From the NCBI GenBank assembly GCA_017510065.1, contig JAFWOB010000103.1:1-35337 (forward strand): a DNA stretch of 35,337 nucleotides, given 5' to 3'. This stretch comes from Parasporobacterium sp. Its GTDB lineage: Bacteria > Bacillota > Clostridia > Lachnospirales > Lachnospiraceae. Shown here piece by piece: positions 7,595-16,054 of the stretch (its first letter is position 1; every line of letters begins with the position of its first letter). A program made the translations under genes and the position numbers. The notes beneath the pieces are model-generated. The model was not told where the DNA came from and made no database searches. It worked only from the letters and a program-made list of their open reading frames with translations.

Positions 7595-9562
7595 TTACGG
7601 AAGCGGTTCCCAGGGAATCTCGCTTGCAACAGCGTCATCCCAGATGAGCTGGGCGTCGCCTGTCATGAAACCGGTCTCATCGTAGTCAACAGTGACAATG
7701 CCGTCTTCTACGGTTCCTTCCAGGACCTGATCCTCATCAAATGCTTCCCAGGTAAGAAGGAATGCTGTGAAATCATCATTGGTCTGCGCAGTGATCTCTG
7801 CATCACCAAATCCGTATGTGCCGTCGAATACCTTTGTCTGAGTGTAGCCGCCTGCTGCTTCCTCTGCCGGAGCTTCGCCTTCTTCAGATTCGCCTTCTTC
7901 AGATGGAGCTTCTTCTGCTTCTTCATTGGATTCTGCAGCAGATTCTCCTGAGCTTGACGGAGCAAGAGCGATCGCATCGAAGATCGGTTTGTCAAAGAAA
8001 CCTGTCTTCAGTTCTGTATTAACACCGTCAAATACCATGGTTGCGCCGTTTTCCGGTGTATAAGCTTCCCATGCAAGATCCTCGGTGCTCGGATTTCCTG
8101 TGTAGGCAAATGCTGCCAGTGCGCCGGATACATAAGCGCCCATTGCATATGCGCCTTCTTCATCGCCTGCGATGAATTCCTTGATGTCGTCGACGTTGTT
8201 GAACCAGAACGGGATGGAGCTTGCGGTATGGATCGGAACGATGCCGCCGTACATTGCATAGTCATAAGCCAGCAGACTGTTGTAAACAGTGCCGCCATAG
8301 GAAACCATAGCGTCGCACAGAGGAAGTGCGGACATACCTGCGCCGTAACGGTTGTTCAGATACAGACCGTCTCTTAACGGATGATTTGGATAAGCTTCCT
8401 TGAAAGCATCCATGATAGCAGGAGCAAACTCTTCCGTATATTTGGAAATGTACTGAGCTGCTGCAGCTTCATCATCCATGTTGGTCAGCATCATATGAAC
8501 ATCATAGTTCGGAGCAAACGGAATGGCTTCTGCATAGTTTGTGGTGAATTCACCCATAACATTGGAAGCGATGAACGGGATATCTGCGGAGATCTCATAG
8601 GTGCCGGTGGGGATGTAATCGCCGTCGACAACCGGACCGTAGCTGACACCGGCCTGTGTGCAGGCTGCCATCAGTTCTTCATAGGAAAGAGCTGCAAGCT
8701 GTGCCGGGATATCGTCGCCTTCAAGACCAAGAACTTCTACTACTTTTGCAGTATCAGCCTGTGCAGATTCGGTAGTGCGGCCAACCTGTACGCCGCCGCC
8801 GGACAGGGCAACTGCTTTGTGGAACAGACCTTTTGCGGACGGTGTGCTCATCAGTGTAGTAACCTTGCTGCCGCCGCCGGACTGGCCGATGATGGTGACA
8901 TTTTCCGGATCGCCGCCGAAAGCTGCGATGTTGTCACGTACCCACTCCAGGGACAGCTGAAGGTCCATCTGGCCTACGTTTCCGGAGTATTTGTATTCTT
9001 CACCATATGCAGACAGATCGGTGAAGCCCAGGCAGTTCAGACGATGGTTCACGCTGACGAATACAACATCATAAGCCTTGGCCATGGATTCGCCCAGATA
9101 GAACGTGAACTGTGTGGAAGATCCGGTAGAGAATCCGCCGCCGTGGAACCAGACGATAACCGGACGGCTGCCTTCGCCGGTCTGCGGGGTCCAGACGTTC
9201 AGGTTCAGGCATTTTTCTTCACTTTCCGGCTGAACAAGATTATACGGGAAGCAGTTGAACAGGTCTCTGCCTGCTGTTGCATGGATGGACTGCGGGCAGA
9301 TCTCGCCCATAACATTGGCACAGTACATACCTTCCCAGGATGCCGGCTCTGCAGGCATGAAACGCTGTGCAGTGCCATACGGAATGGCAAAATACGTATC
9401 AACGCCGTCATAACGATAACCCAGCACATCGCCTCCTGTAGTGGTGGCAAAAGCACCGGTGACGGGCTCGGAAGCTTCTGCCGGAGCGGCAAAAACTGCC
9501 ATTGCAGCAAACACCATGACAGCGGCCATGATGATTGCAAATGCTTTACCAAGTTTCTTCAT
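7595..9562 (-). CDS. Secreted type-B carboxylesterase with acidic linker and C-terminal beta-rich domain
   Basis: A 655-residue secreted esterase of the cholinesterase/carboxylesterase fold. Residues 1-30 are a signal peptide (KK, hydrophobic core, AEA-SEP cleavage site). The oxyanion loop is HGGGF (140-144). The nucleophile is S228 in GQSGGG (the family usual is GESAGG). H445 in PIHTASSIPFWF is the expected catalytic histidine. Residues about 536-572 are a Ser/Glu/Ala-rich, strongly acidic linker. Residues 573-655 form a short domain of alternating strands (FDGTYGFGDAEITAQ, then LEGTVEDGIVTVDYDE) that I cannot assign. There is no lipobox or sortase signal. The start is supported by AAAAGGAGGAG. 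The gene is divergent from a cupin-AraC regulator that may control it. The substrate is unknown; dietary or xenobiotic esters are possible. Confidence 0.9.
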   Translation of the reverse strand: MKKLGKAFAIIMAAVMVFAAMAVFAAPAEASEPVTGAFATTTGGDVLGYRYDGVDTYFAIPYGTAQRFMPAEPASWEGMYCANVMGEICPQSIHATAGRDLFNCFPYNLVQPESEEKCLNLNVWTPQTGEGSRPVIVWFHGGGFSTGSSTQFTFYLGESMAKAYDVVFVSVNHRLNCLGFTDLSAYGEEYKYSGNVGQMDLQLSLEWVRDNIAAFGGDPENVTIIGQSGGGSKVTTLMSTPSAKGLFHKAVALSGGGVQVGRTTESAQADTAKVVEVLGLEGDDIPAQLAALSYEELMAACTQAGVSYGPVVDGDYIPTGTYEISADIPFIASNVMGEFTTNYAEAIPFAPNYDVHMMLTNMDDEAAAAQYISKYTEEFAPAIMDAFKEAYPNHPLRDGLYLNNRYGAGMSALPLCDAMVSYGGTVYNSLLAYDYAMYGGIVPIHTASSIPFWFNNVDDIKEFIAGDEEGAYAMGAYVSGALAAFAYTGNPSTEDLAWEAYTPENGATMVFDGVNTELKTGFFDKPIFDAIALAPSSSGESAAESNEEAEEAPSEEGESEEGEAPAEEAAGGYTQTKVFDGTYGFGDAEITAQTNDDFTAFLLTWEAFDEDQVLEGTVEDGIVTVDYDETGFMTGDAQLIWDDAVASEIPWEPLP

Positions 9563-9706
9563 TGGTTCTCCTCCTTTTAGATATCAATGTGTAATATAAA
9601 CAATTACTTACATTACCATGATACAAGCAGTTCACTTCCTGTACCATGTCGGAAATTGACATAGAGCCTGCATTTTTTTACTGGAAAACGATATTTATTT
9701 GGTATA

Positions 9707-9718
9707 ACATGATCATGT
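9707..9718. promoter_or_regulatory. Perfect 12-bp palindrome at a TATAAC -10 element
   Basis: ACATGATCATGT is self-complementary and overlaps TATAAC (9703-9708), a possible -10 for the AraC gene. It may be an operator for autoregulation or for the divergent esterase. No good -35 element was found, so the promoter call is weak. Confidence 0.35.
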
Positions 9719-9762
9719 GATAAAAAAGGATCTTAACCGCAGAGCAGAAAATGAGGTGCATC

Positions 9763-10920
9763 ATGGGAAAGGAATTATACGGAACACCGGAAATGGTGAA
9801 ACAGTTCCGGAAGCGTCGGAGACAGAAAAATGGAGAAATGCCGGATTTTATGGAAACGCTGGAACTGATGGAACAGGAAGGCGCTTTGTCAGAGGAGCCG
9901 ATCCCGAGGCCTTTTCTGGATGGGCATATGTCCAAAGAGGCGTTTATGGAGGCGTACGACCGGATCCCGTTCCGTGCGGACCTGATCCTCGAAGCGGGGA
10001 GGGTCAAGGAAAGGAAAAAAACAGAAGGCGCCATGTTCCGGAACGGGAAGGATGTGGCATGTGTTCAGCATATACATGATTACGGATTCCACAGACAGCC
10101 GGTGGCGAATTTTTTTGCCGTGACATATCTGTATCAGGGGAAGGTGAGATGCGTCTTTGATGGTCAGACGAAAGACCTGAAGGCGGGGGATCTGTTGATC
10201 GTCACACCGCGGTTTTTGCATGAAACCCATACGTATTCGGGCTCTTTTGCTTTTGAAGCTCTGATCGACGAGGCTTCTTTCAACATTGTTTTCAACGATT
10301 TCCTGGCAGTGCCTTCGAGAATGTCGGATTTCTTCAGCAATGCGCTCAGCAGCGAGACAGGTAATTACTGTATCATTCGCGGAGCAGAAGACGACAGCGA
10401 GCTGCGGTTTTATCTGCAGTCCTTTGCAAATGAATGCGCTGCGGAGGAAGTTTATTCCAATTCCTGCGCGGTAAGCCTGATGAAACTGTTCCTTAGCCGG
10501 GCTTTTCGTAAATATGGACAGAACATGGAATTGTTCAGGGAAGATTTTCACAAAAGAAAAGTGGATGCAGAGAGCATCCGCCGGTATATCAGCAATCATT
10601 ACGTGTCGGTCACATTGGAACAGACAGCGGATCATTTTCATTATAACTCGGCTTATCTGTCCCGTTATATCAGGAACCATTTCAAAAAATCCTTTATGGA
10701 GATCGTAACAGAACTGAAGATCGATCATGCACGGGAATATCTGAAGAATACAGATAAGCATATTATGGATATCGCTCTATTGGTGGGGTATGATTCGGCG
10801 GACCATTTCTCCCGGATGTTTCGCAAGTATACCGGGATGTCACCGGCTGCGTTCCGGAAGGAGAATCGGCAGATACGGGCGGGCAGAACGGCTGCAGAAG
10901 AAAGGAAAACGTCGTCTTAA
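9763..10920 (+). CDS. AraC-family transcriptional regulator with cupin sensor domain
   Basis: A 385-residue one-component regulator. A helical N-terminal extension of about 95 residues precedes a cupin-like sensor (FFAVTYLYQGKVRCVFDG, then LKAGDLLIVTPRFLHETH). The C-terminal 100 residues contain the double helix-turn-helix of AraC: the first around VTLEQTADHFHYNSAYLSRY and the second around IMDIALLVGYDSADHFSRMF, ending MSPAAFRKE. The start at 9763 was preferred over the ATG at 9751 because GAGGTG lies between them at proper distance from 9763. It is divergent from the secreted carboxylesterase (200-bp shared region), which makes that gene its likeliest target. Its last 4 bp overlap the end of the convergent acetolactate decarboxylase gene. 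Confidence 0.9.
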   Translation: MGKELYGTPEMVKQFRKRRRQKNGEMPDFMETLELMEQEGALSEEPIPRPFLDGHMSKEAFMEAYDRIPFRADLILEAGRVKERKKTEGAMFRNGKDVACVQHIHDYGFHRQPVANFFAVTYLYQGKVRCVFDGQTKDLKAGDLLIVTPRFLHETHTYSGSFAFEALIDEASFNIVFNDFLAVPSRMSDFFSNALSSETGNYCIIRGAEDDSELRFYLQSFANECAAEEVYSNSCAVSLMKLFLSRAFRKYGQNMELFREDFHKRKVDAESIRRYISNHYVSVTLEQTADHFHYNSAYLSRYIRNHFKKSFMEIVTELKIDHAREYLKNTDKHIMDIALLVGYDSADHFSRMFRKYTGMSPAAFRKENRQIRAGRTAAEERKTSS

Positions 10921-11648
10921 AAATCTCCTTGTTCCGCTTCCCGGATCGCAGCCATCACATCCTGCCCCAGATCTTTTTTGTTGAAGCTGTCAGAGTCCGG
11001 GATCTCCACGGTAAACCGGCTGATCCGATTGACCTGCAATGAGCAGTCTGAAAGAGAGCCTGCGGTCATATGGCCCCCCTTGGTCCGGTCGCCGGAAATG
11101 AAATGGAAATGCCATCCCGGCGCATTCATGCTCTGCATATAGGGAGGGCAGTAAAGGCCGACGATGGTGCCGTCAATATTGTAGTATTCATATTTGCGCT
11201 GGTCGGTGCGAAGGGCGATATTCAGCATCCGGAAGGGCTCTTCCTGCTTCAGCTCGCTGCGGACTGCGACATAGGGAAAATGCCCCGTGATCTTCACAAA
11301 GAAGAACTGGTTGGGACCTGTGCGGACGACCTGTTCATTGAGGAGTTTTTCCAATTCCGGAAAACCGGCTGCCGTCACGTGGCTGATCTTTGCATCTGCT
11401 TCAAAGAAGGCGGCATTGCCGTAAGGGATCAGGACATCGTCGGAAGGCACGATCACGGATCCGTCAGCAAGAGCCTGATATACTATCCCGTCCAACAGAA
11501 TGAGTTCTCCGTTTACCGCTTCAAAAATTCCCATTCCGATGTCGCCGTGCTCCTTAAACTGGGCGACTGTGCGAAATCCATAGTATTCCCCCAGGGCTAC
11601 AGACTGGAACAGGGCCAGCTGGTATAAGATATGGTCTCTTTTTTCCAT
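10917..11648 (-). CDS. budA: Alpha-acetolactate decarboxylase
   Basis: A 243-residue enzyme that decarboxylates (S)-2-acetolactate to (R)-acetoin, the committed step toward acetoin/2,3-butanediol. The family pattern is clear throughout: [37 protein letters not shown], then [12 protein letters not shown] and [17 protein letters not shown], carrying zinc ligands H180, H182 and H193. Length is normal for BudA/AlsD. The start at 11648 has GAAGGAG 6-7 nt upstream. It is monocistronic here: no acetolactate synthase (alsS/budB) or butanediol dehydrogenase is in the window, so the acetolactate must come from an unlinked or biosynthetic synthase. It is divergent from the DUF1858 gene. Confidence 0.93.
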   Translation of the reverse strand: MEKRDHILYQLALFQSVALGEYYGFRTVAQFKEHGDIGMGIFEAVNGELILLDGIVYQALADGSVIVPSDDVLIPYGNAAFFEADAKISHVTAAGFPELEKLLNEQVVRTGPNQFFFVKITGHFPYVAVRSELKQEEPFRMLNIALRTDQRKYEYYNIDGTIVGLYCPPYMQSMNAPGWHFHFISGDRTKGGHMTAGSLSDCSLQVNRISRFTVEIPDSDSFNKKDLGQDVMAAIREAEQGDF

Positions 11649-11724
11649 AATTATACTCCTTCTTTTTTAGCCATAATGTATATCGCTTCCATTGGCTTTG
11701 CCATTTTCTTCTCCTTTTCCGATA

Positions 11725-11753
11725 TTGTAATCGGCAGATGGGTAGCCTATAAT
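11725..11753 (+). promoter_or_regulatory. Sigma-A promoter for the DUF1858 gene
   Basis: TTGTAA (11725-11730), 17-bp spacer, perfect TATAAT (11748-11753), 39 bp upstream of the start codon. Confidence 0.72.
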
Positions 11754-11792
11754 CCCACTGCAAAGAGCACACTACCAAGGAGGGAAAGTCTA

Positions 11793-11996
11793 ATGGCAAC
11801 AATCACAAAAGATATGACAATCGGTGAGATCCTGAGAACAGACGAAGGCCTTGTTCCGATCCTGCTGGAAACAGGCATGCATTGTTTAGGATGCCCCGCA
11901 TCCCAGGCAGAGAGCCTTACAGAAGCATGTATGGTTCATGGCACAGATGTGGACGCCATTGTTGCGAAGATGAATGCATTTCTTGCATCCAAATAA
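11793..11996 (+). CDS. DUF1858 domain protein (redox-disulfide / hybrid-cluster-associated domain)
   Basis: A 67-residue single-domain protein. It opens with [35 protein letters not shown], the hallmark of DUF1858, where C31-L-G-C34-P is a conserved CxxC that may form a redox disulfide or bind metal. The domain also occurs attached to hybrid-cluster and ScdA/YtfE-type proteins, suggesting a role in nitrosative or redox stress; no direct function is established. The start at 11793 is set by AAGGAGGG 8 nt upstream; the reading frame stays open further up but without a ribosome site. It has its own promoter and terminator and is convergent with the FprA gene. Confidence 0.88.
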   Translation: MATITKDMTIGEILRTDEGLVPILLETGMHCLGCPASQAESLTEACMVHGTDVDAIVAKMNAFLASK

Positions 11997-12018
11997 TTAA
12001 TATCTTTTGAACATAGCT

Positions 12019-12049
12019 ACCGGGAAGCCATCGGCTTCCCGGTTTTTTT
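12019..12049 (+). terminator. Rho-independent terminator of the DUF1858 gene
   Basis: An 11-bp perfect stem (ACCGGGAAGCC / GGCTTCCCGGT) with an ATC loop, followed directly by a seven-T run. It is unidirectional; the minus strand lacks a T-run. Confidence 0.93.
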
Positions 12050-12064
12050 ATGGCAGATTATGCC

Positions 12065-13297
12065 TCAACGTCCGATCAGTTCCTTTGCAAGTGCAAGGAT
12101 CTGTTCTTTGTTGGCGTCTGTCATGGCGGATTTGATGGAAACAGAAGTATCGCAGTATTCAATTCCGGGACACTCCTCCAACAGGGCTTTCATGCCGACA
12201 GCGGCTTTCGGCGCCCAGCTTCCGTTTTCGATCAGGGCAACCTTCCGGTTCTGGAAAGCGGAATATTTCAAATGGTTAATGAAATCTTTCATGCAGGGGA
12301 AGATGTCATTGTAATAAGTCGTTGTCGCCAGAACCATTTTGCTGTAACGGAAGGCAGCGGCTACGGCAGCACTCAGATCGCAGCGGGCCAGGTCATAAAC
12401 TTCCACTGGCGGAGCAGCATGGCTGTCGCAGTGCCCGATGCCCTTATAAAGCTCTTTCAGGGCAGCTGCCAGCATCTGCACAGCTTCTTTCGTATGTCCG
12501 TAGACGGAGGAATAGCAGATGGCAACGCCCTCTTCTTCCGGTGTGTAAGTCGCCCATTTCATATAGACATCAAAGTATTTTGTCAGATCATGGGTCAGAA
12601 CCGGGCCATGCAAAGCGCAGATGATCCGGGTCTCCAGATTGTCCAGTTCGGCAATCTTTGCAAATGCTTTCTTCACGGAATCGCCCTGTTTTCCTACAAT
12701 GCCGATATAGTAGCGTCTGGCTTCCGTAAGCCATTCTTCCGCTTCGTATTCTGCAGATGCGCCGTCAAGGCTGTGATCCAGCGGGGCTCCGAACCGGCCG
12801 AAGGCATCGGCGGAGAAGAGCACCTTGTCTTCTTTGTCATAAGCCATCATCACTTCCGGCCAGTGTACCATCGGTGCACCGACAAAGACCAGCTCATGCT
12901 TTCCGAGGCATAATGTATCACCGTCTTTGATGATCAGGTTTCTGCCTGCATAATCCGTGCCGAAATAATTTACCATCATGTTGATGGCCGGCTTGGACGC
13001 GACGACTATGGTTTCCGGGTATGCTTTCATAAACCGGTCAAGGGCAGCGGAATGGTCCGGTTCCATGTGCTGGATCAGCAGGTAGTCCGGATTGCGTCCG
13101 TTCAACGCCTCCTTGACCTTATCCATCCATTCCTCTGCAAAGCCTTCCGCCATGGTGGCGACCACCATGGTCTTTTCATCCAGGATCACATAGGAGTTGT
13201 AGGTCACGCCGTTCGGGATCGGGTAATGGCTTTCGAACAGATCCGTTGTGTAATCATTGATACCGGTATAAATAATGTCATTTGTAATCTTATTCAT
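12065..13297 (-). CDS. fprA: FprA-type flavodiiron protein (A-type flavoprotein)
   Basis: A 410-residue flavodiiron protein that reduces O2 to water and/or NO to N2O with electrons from rubredoxin. The N-terminal metallo-beta-lactamase-like domain carries the di-iron ligands H77-M-E79-P-D81-H82, H145 (PMVHWPE), D164 (SADAFG) and H230 (LHGP). The flavodoxin domain starts near residue 257, with the FMN phosphate loop YSSVYGHTK (262-270). The full set of ligands argues for an active enzyme. The start is supported by GAGAGG 7-8 nt upstream. It is a single gene convergent with DUF1858. Its probable electron donor, the rubredoxin at 2723-2854, lies in the same window, and PerR control is plausible but no PerR box was seen upstream. 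Confidence 0.95.
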   Translation of the reverse strand: MNKITNDIIYTGINDYTTDLFESHYPIPNGVTYNSYVILDEKTMVVATMAEGFAEEWMDKVKEALNGRNPDYLLIQHMEPDHSAALDRFMKAYPETIVVASKPAINMMVNYFGTDYAGRNLIIKDGDTLCLGKHELVFVGAPMVHWPEVMMAYDKEDKVLFSADAFGRFGAPLDHSLDGASAEYEAEEWLTEARRYYIGIVGKQGDSVKKAFAKIAELDNLETRIICALHGPVLTHDLTKYFDVYMKWATYTPEEEGVAICYSSVYGHTKEAVQMLAAALKELYKGIGHCDSHAAPPVEVYDLARCDLSAAVAAAFRYSKMVLATTTYYNDIFPCMKDFINHLKYSAFQNRKVALIENGSWAPKAAVGMKALLEECPGIEYCDTSVSIKSAMTDANKEQILALAKELIGR

Positions 13298-13465
13298 GTA
13301 AAACCTCTCTGTGTTGTTGATTTCAGGTTGCTGCGTTTATCATAGCGCAAAAACCTTAATCACGCCATAGCCTGTATGCGTTTTGCATCACAGACATGAT
13401 TGGACTTGTTATGTCGCGGTCAGAACCAGAGCATCTGCCGCAGACTGGAATTGCCCTGCCTGTTA

Positions 13466-13474
13466 TGGTATAGT
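13466..13474 (+). promoter_or_regulatory. Candidate extended -10 promoter for the CAT-like gene
   Basis: TGGTATAGT fits the extended -10 pattern TGnTATAAT with one mismatch, 34 bp before the start codon. No convincing -35 is at the right distance, which extended -10 promoters can tolerate. Confidence 0.4.
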
Positions 13475-13508
13475 TCCATTGACCATGACAAAAGGAGACT
13501 GCGGAAAC

Positions 13509-14189
13509 ATGACAGAAAACTTTTACGATCGGGAGACCAATTCCATCGAATGGATCGACCTGGAAACCTGGGAGCGCAAAGATCTGTTCGCTGCCTATCT
13601 GGGGACGGATCTTCCGTATATTATCATCACGGCTAATGTCGATGTGACAAAACCGCTGAGATATGCAAAGAAAAAAGGACTTTCCTTTAATCTTGTGATG
13701 GTGTATCTGTGCGTAAAGGCGATGGATCAGATCCCGAATTACCGTTACCGGTTCATAGATGGCAAGCCTTTTGTGATCGATCATACCCGCCCGGTCATCA
13801 ATCATATCATTCCGGGGCAGGAACTCTTTGTTATGGCGGAGGGAAAGTGGCCGTGTGATAGTATTGAAGAATTCTGCCTTGAAACTCATAAGCGGCTGGA
13901 AACAGCCGGTCCTGACAGCCGGGAGATCATGAGACAGGGCAAGCTGGATCTTGTCAATTTCACAGCCCTCCCCTGGGTGCAGTACACCGGTTTTATCCGG
14001 ACCATCAAGACGGACGGTGTGGACAATGCTCCCAAAATGTCCTTCGGCAAATACTTTGAAGATCCGGCTGTGTCGGGGAGAATATGGATGCCTATTTCCA
14101 GTCAGACGCATCACGGTCTGATGGACGGCTGGCACGTAGGACGGTTTTATGAAATGCTGCAGAAAGCCTGTAATGAAATAGAGGAATAA
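13509..14189 (+). CDS. Chloramphenicol-acetyltransferase-like acyltransferase
   Basis: A 226-residue protein with the CAT fold, which uses acetyl-CoA to acetylate a hydroxyl. The catalytic segment THHGLMDGWHVGRFYEML matches the CAT motif HHxxxDGxHV: H202 is the catalytic base and D206 the structural aspartate. The N-terminal WIDLETWERKDLFAAY and FNLVMVYLCVKAMDQIPNYRYR are also family-typical. Length is close to classical CAT (about 215). Many CAT-like genes in gut Firmicutes are not proven resistance genes, and substrate-pocket residues cannot be judged here, so resistance is not claimed. The start at 13509 was chosen because AAGGAGA lies upstream within ribosome-binding range. It ends 3 bp before the methyltransferase gene, so the two form an operon. 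Confidence 0.88.
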   Translation: MTENFYDRETNSIEWIDLETWERKDLFAAYLGTDLPYIIITANVDVTKPLRYAKKKGLSFNLVMVYLCVKAMDQIPNYRYRFIDGKPFVIDHTRPVINHIIPGQELFVMAEGKWPCDSIEEFCLETHKRLETAGPDSREIMRQGKLDLVNFTALPWVQYTGFIRTIKTDGVDNAPKMSFGKYFEDPAVSGRIWMPISSQTHHGLMDGWHVGRFYEMLQKACNEIEE

Positions 14190-14192
14190 ATT

Positions 14193-15080
14193 ATGTGGAT
14201 CGCTGACAACTGGAAAGATTATGAAGTACTGGATACCTCCGGCGGGGAAAAGCTGGAACGATGGGGAAAACACATTCTCCTGCGTCCGGATCCGCAGGTG
14301 ATCTGGAATACTCCGAAAAAGATCCCCGAATGGAAAAAGATCAATGCCCATTACCACAGATCCAGCAAAGGCGGAGGAGAATGGGAATTTTTCGATCTGC
14401 CCCAGCAGTGGAGCATTCATTATGATCTTAAAAGTGTGGGAAAGACCCTGACTTTTCATCTGAAACCTTTCAGTTTCAAGCATACTGGACTGTTTCCGGA
14501 ACAGGCAGTGAACTGGGAATGGTTTTCGGGTCTGATCGGAAAGGCCGGAACCGAAGGCGCGCCTCTCAAAGTGTTGAATCTGTTTGCCTATACGGGCGGT
14601 GCTACGGTGGCTGCGGCAGCCGCCGGTGCCCAGGTGACCCACGTGGATGCTTCCAAAGGCATGGTAGGGTGGGCCAAGGAAAATGCAGCCTCTTCCGGAG
14701 TTCCCGAGACCAATACCAGGTGGCTGGTGGATGACTGTCAGAAGTTTGTGGAGCGGGAGATCCGGCGGGGCAACCGCTACGACGGTATCATCATGGATCC
14801 GCCGTCCTACGGACGGGGGCCGAAAGGTGAGATCTGGAAAATAGAAGATAATATCTTTGAACTGATCCGTCTGTGCAGCCAGGTACTGAAGGAAGATGCT
14901 TTATTTTTCCTGGTAAATTCCTATACCACAGGGCTTCAGCCCGCTGTGCTGTCCTATATGCTGAATACTGTTCTGGTGCCGCGGCTGGGGGGATCGGTGG
15001 ATGCCGGGGAAGTAGGACTTCCCGTCAGCAGCAATCATCTGGTGCTTCCCTGCGGGGCAGCCGGACGGTGGTGCAGATAG
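14193..15080 (+). CDS. Class I SAM-dependent methyltransferase (RlmI/COG1092-like)
   Basis: A 295-residue methyltransferase. Residues 1-110 are a non-catalytic N-terminal domain. The Rossmann core has motif I VLNLFAYTGGATVAAAAAGA (127-146), D152 as the probable SAM ribose ligand, and MDPPSYGRG (201-209), the motif IV form seen in rRNA/large-subunit methyltransferases of the COG1092 group. It lacks an obvious PUA domain, unlike full-length E. coli RlmI, so the target nucleotide is uncertain. The start lies 3 bp after the CAT-like stop, indicating translational coupling. It is convergent with the AEC carrier, leaving only 8 bp between stops and no recognisable terminator. Confidence 0.85.
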   Translation: MWIADNWKDYEVLDTSGGEKLERWGKHILLRPDPQVIWNTPKKIPEWKKINAHYHRSSKGGGEWEFFDLPQQWSIHYDLKSVGKTLTFHLKPFSFKHTGLFPEQAVNWEWFSGLIGKAGTEGAPLKVLNLFAYTGGATVAAAAAGAQVTHVDASKGMVGWAKENAASSGVPETNTRWLVDDCQKFVEREIRRGNRYDGIIMDPPSYGRGPKGEIWKIEDNIFELIRLCSQVLKEDALFFLVNSYTTGLQPAVLSYMLNTVLVPRLGGSVDAGEVGLPVSSNHLVLPCGAAGRWCR

Positions 15081-15088
15081 ATAAGGGC

Positions 15089-16009
15089 TTACAGATAGGT
15101 CATCACCAGGTACAGGACAGGGATCGTCGCCAGGGACAGGATCGTCATCATGGCGGTACAGAATGTGGCAGACTTTGCGTCTGCATCGTAGGCAATGGCT
15201 GTCATGCCGACGGCAGAAGCGGTGGGCATGCCGATATAGATGCAGATGATGCGGGTCAGCAGATTGTCCCCCAAAGTCAGTTTCAGGATAAAATACGCAA
15301 GGATCGGGTATACCAGAAGTCTCAGGGCAGACAGAAGGTATACTTTTTTCTGGCTGAAAACAAGCTTCAGCGGGTAAGCGGCTGCCGAACTTCCGATAAT
15401 GATCATGGACAGCGGAGAAGTGATACTCCCGACAAATGAAATGGGTGCAGTGACCACTTCCGGAAGGGGGATCTGCAGGAAAAAGATGATCATGGCCAGA
15501 CAGATACCGATGATCCCGCTGTTGATCAGTTTCTTCGGGGAGAAACTGCCCTTGCCGGACCCGCTGCTTATGATCAGATAAAACCCGTAGGTGAAGAACA
15601 GCAGGTTAAAATGGATGTTCAGTAGAGCGATATAAAACACGCCGAGACTTCCGTACAGGGATTCCGCCAAAGGGATCCCAAGGAAGCTGACATTTCCGAA
15701 GATCATGGCAGCCTGGTAGACGCCCCGGGCAGAGGGAGGCACTTTCAGCAATCTGGTGACGAGGATCGCCAGGGCAATGAGGACCGCATAGACGATCACC
15801 CCCACCCACAGAAGCGTGACGGCATTTTTAAACTCGCTGCTGTCCATGGTAACGATGCTGGCAAACAGTAGGCATGGCGCTGTCACATGGATGATCAGCG
15901 TGGAGATCGCCTTGTTGGAAACATCGTTGAAGATATCTGTTTTTCGCAGGAAAAAACCGATTGCCATTGAGACAATGATCTTCACCATAGCTGTAATAAG
16001 TGCATTCAT
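15089..16009 (-). CDS. AEC-family (auxin efflux carrier) transporter
   Basis: A 306-residue integral membrane protein with about ten hydrophobic segments, for example MVKIIVSMAIGFFLRK at the N-terminus, TLIIHVTAPCLLFASIV, AAMIFGNVSFLGIPLAESLYG and SATFCTAMMTILSLATIPVLYLV at the C-terminus. The NVSFLGIPL and PTASAVG stretches are typical of the AEC superfamily. These carriers export or exchange small organic acids such as malate or amino-acid derivatives; the substrate is unknown. The start at 16009 has no good Shine-Dalgarno sequence (AATCAATATT precedes it), so it may be translated by coupling. It follows proC by 45 nt on the same strand, making an operon likely. Confidence 0.88.
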   Translation of the reverse strand: MNALITAMVKIIVSMAIGFFLRKTDIFNDVSNKAISTLIIHVTAPCLLFASIVTMDSSEFKNAVTLLWVGVIVYAVLIALAILVTRLLKVPPSARGVYQAAMIFGNVSFLGIPLAESLYGSLGVFYIALLNIHFNLLFFTYGFYLIISSGSGKGSFSPKKLINSGIIGICLAMIIFFLQIPLPEVVTAPISFVGSITSPLSMIIIGSSAAAYPLKLVFSQKKVYLLSALRLLVYPILAYFILKLTLGDNLLTRIICIYIGMPTASAVGMTAIAYDADAKSATFCTAMMTILSLATIPVLYLVMTYL

Positions 16010-16054
16010 AATATTGATTCAGAACAATGCGCAGGAACATTCCTGCCGGGAGTT

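Noticed and set aside
8381-9580. A 399-codon open frame on the plus strand
   Set aside because: Antisense to the carboxylesterase gene; its protein is rich in His, Cys and Arg with no family pattern, while the minus-strand frame has full catalytic motifs and a ribosome site.
9590-9665. Promoter of the carboxylesterase gene
   Set aside because: AT-rich hexamers exist on the minus strand but none pair at 16-18 bp with two good matches, so no coordinates are claimed.
12050-12913. A 287-codon plus-strand frame opposite fprA
   Set aside because: fprA has all di-iron ligands; the plus frame begins inside the terminator tail and has no ribosome site.
13509-14189. Calling the CAT-like gene a chloramphenicol resistance gene
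   Set aside because: The catalytic motif is present, but CAT-fold acyltransferases with other roles are common and there is no mobile-element context.
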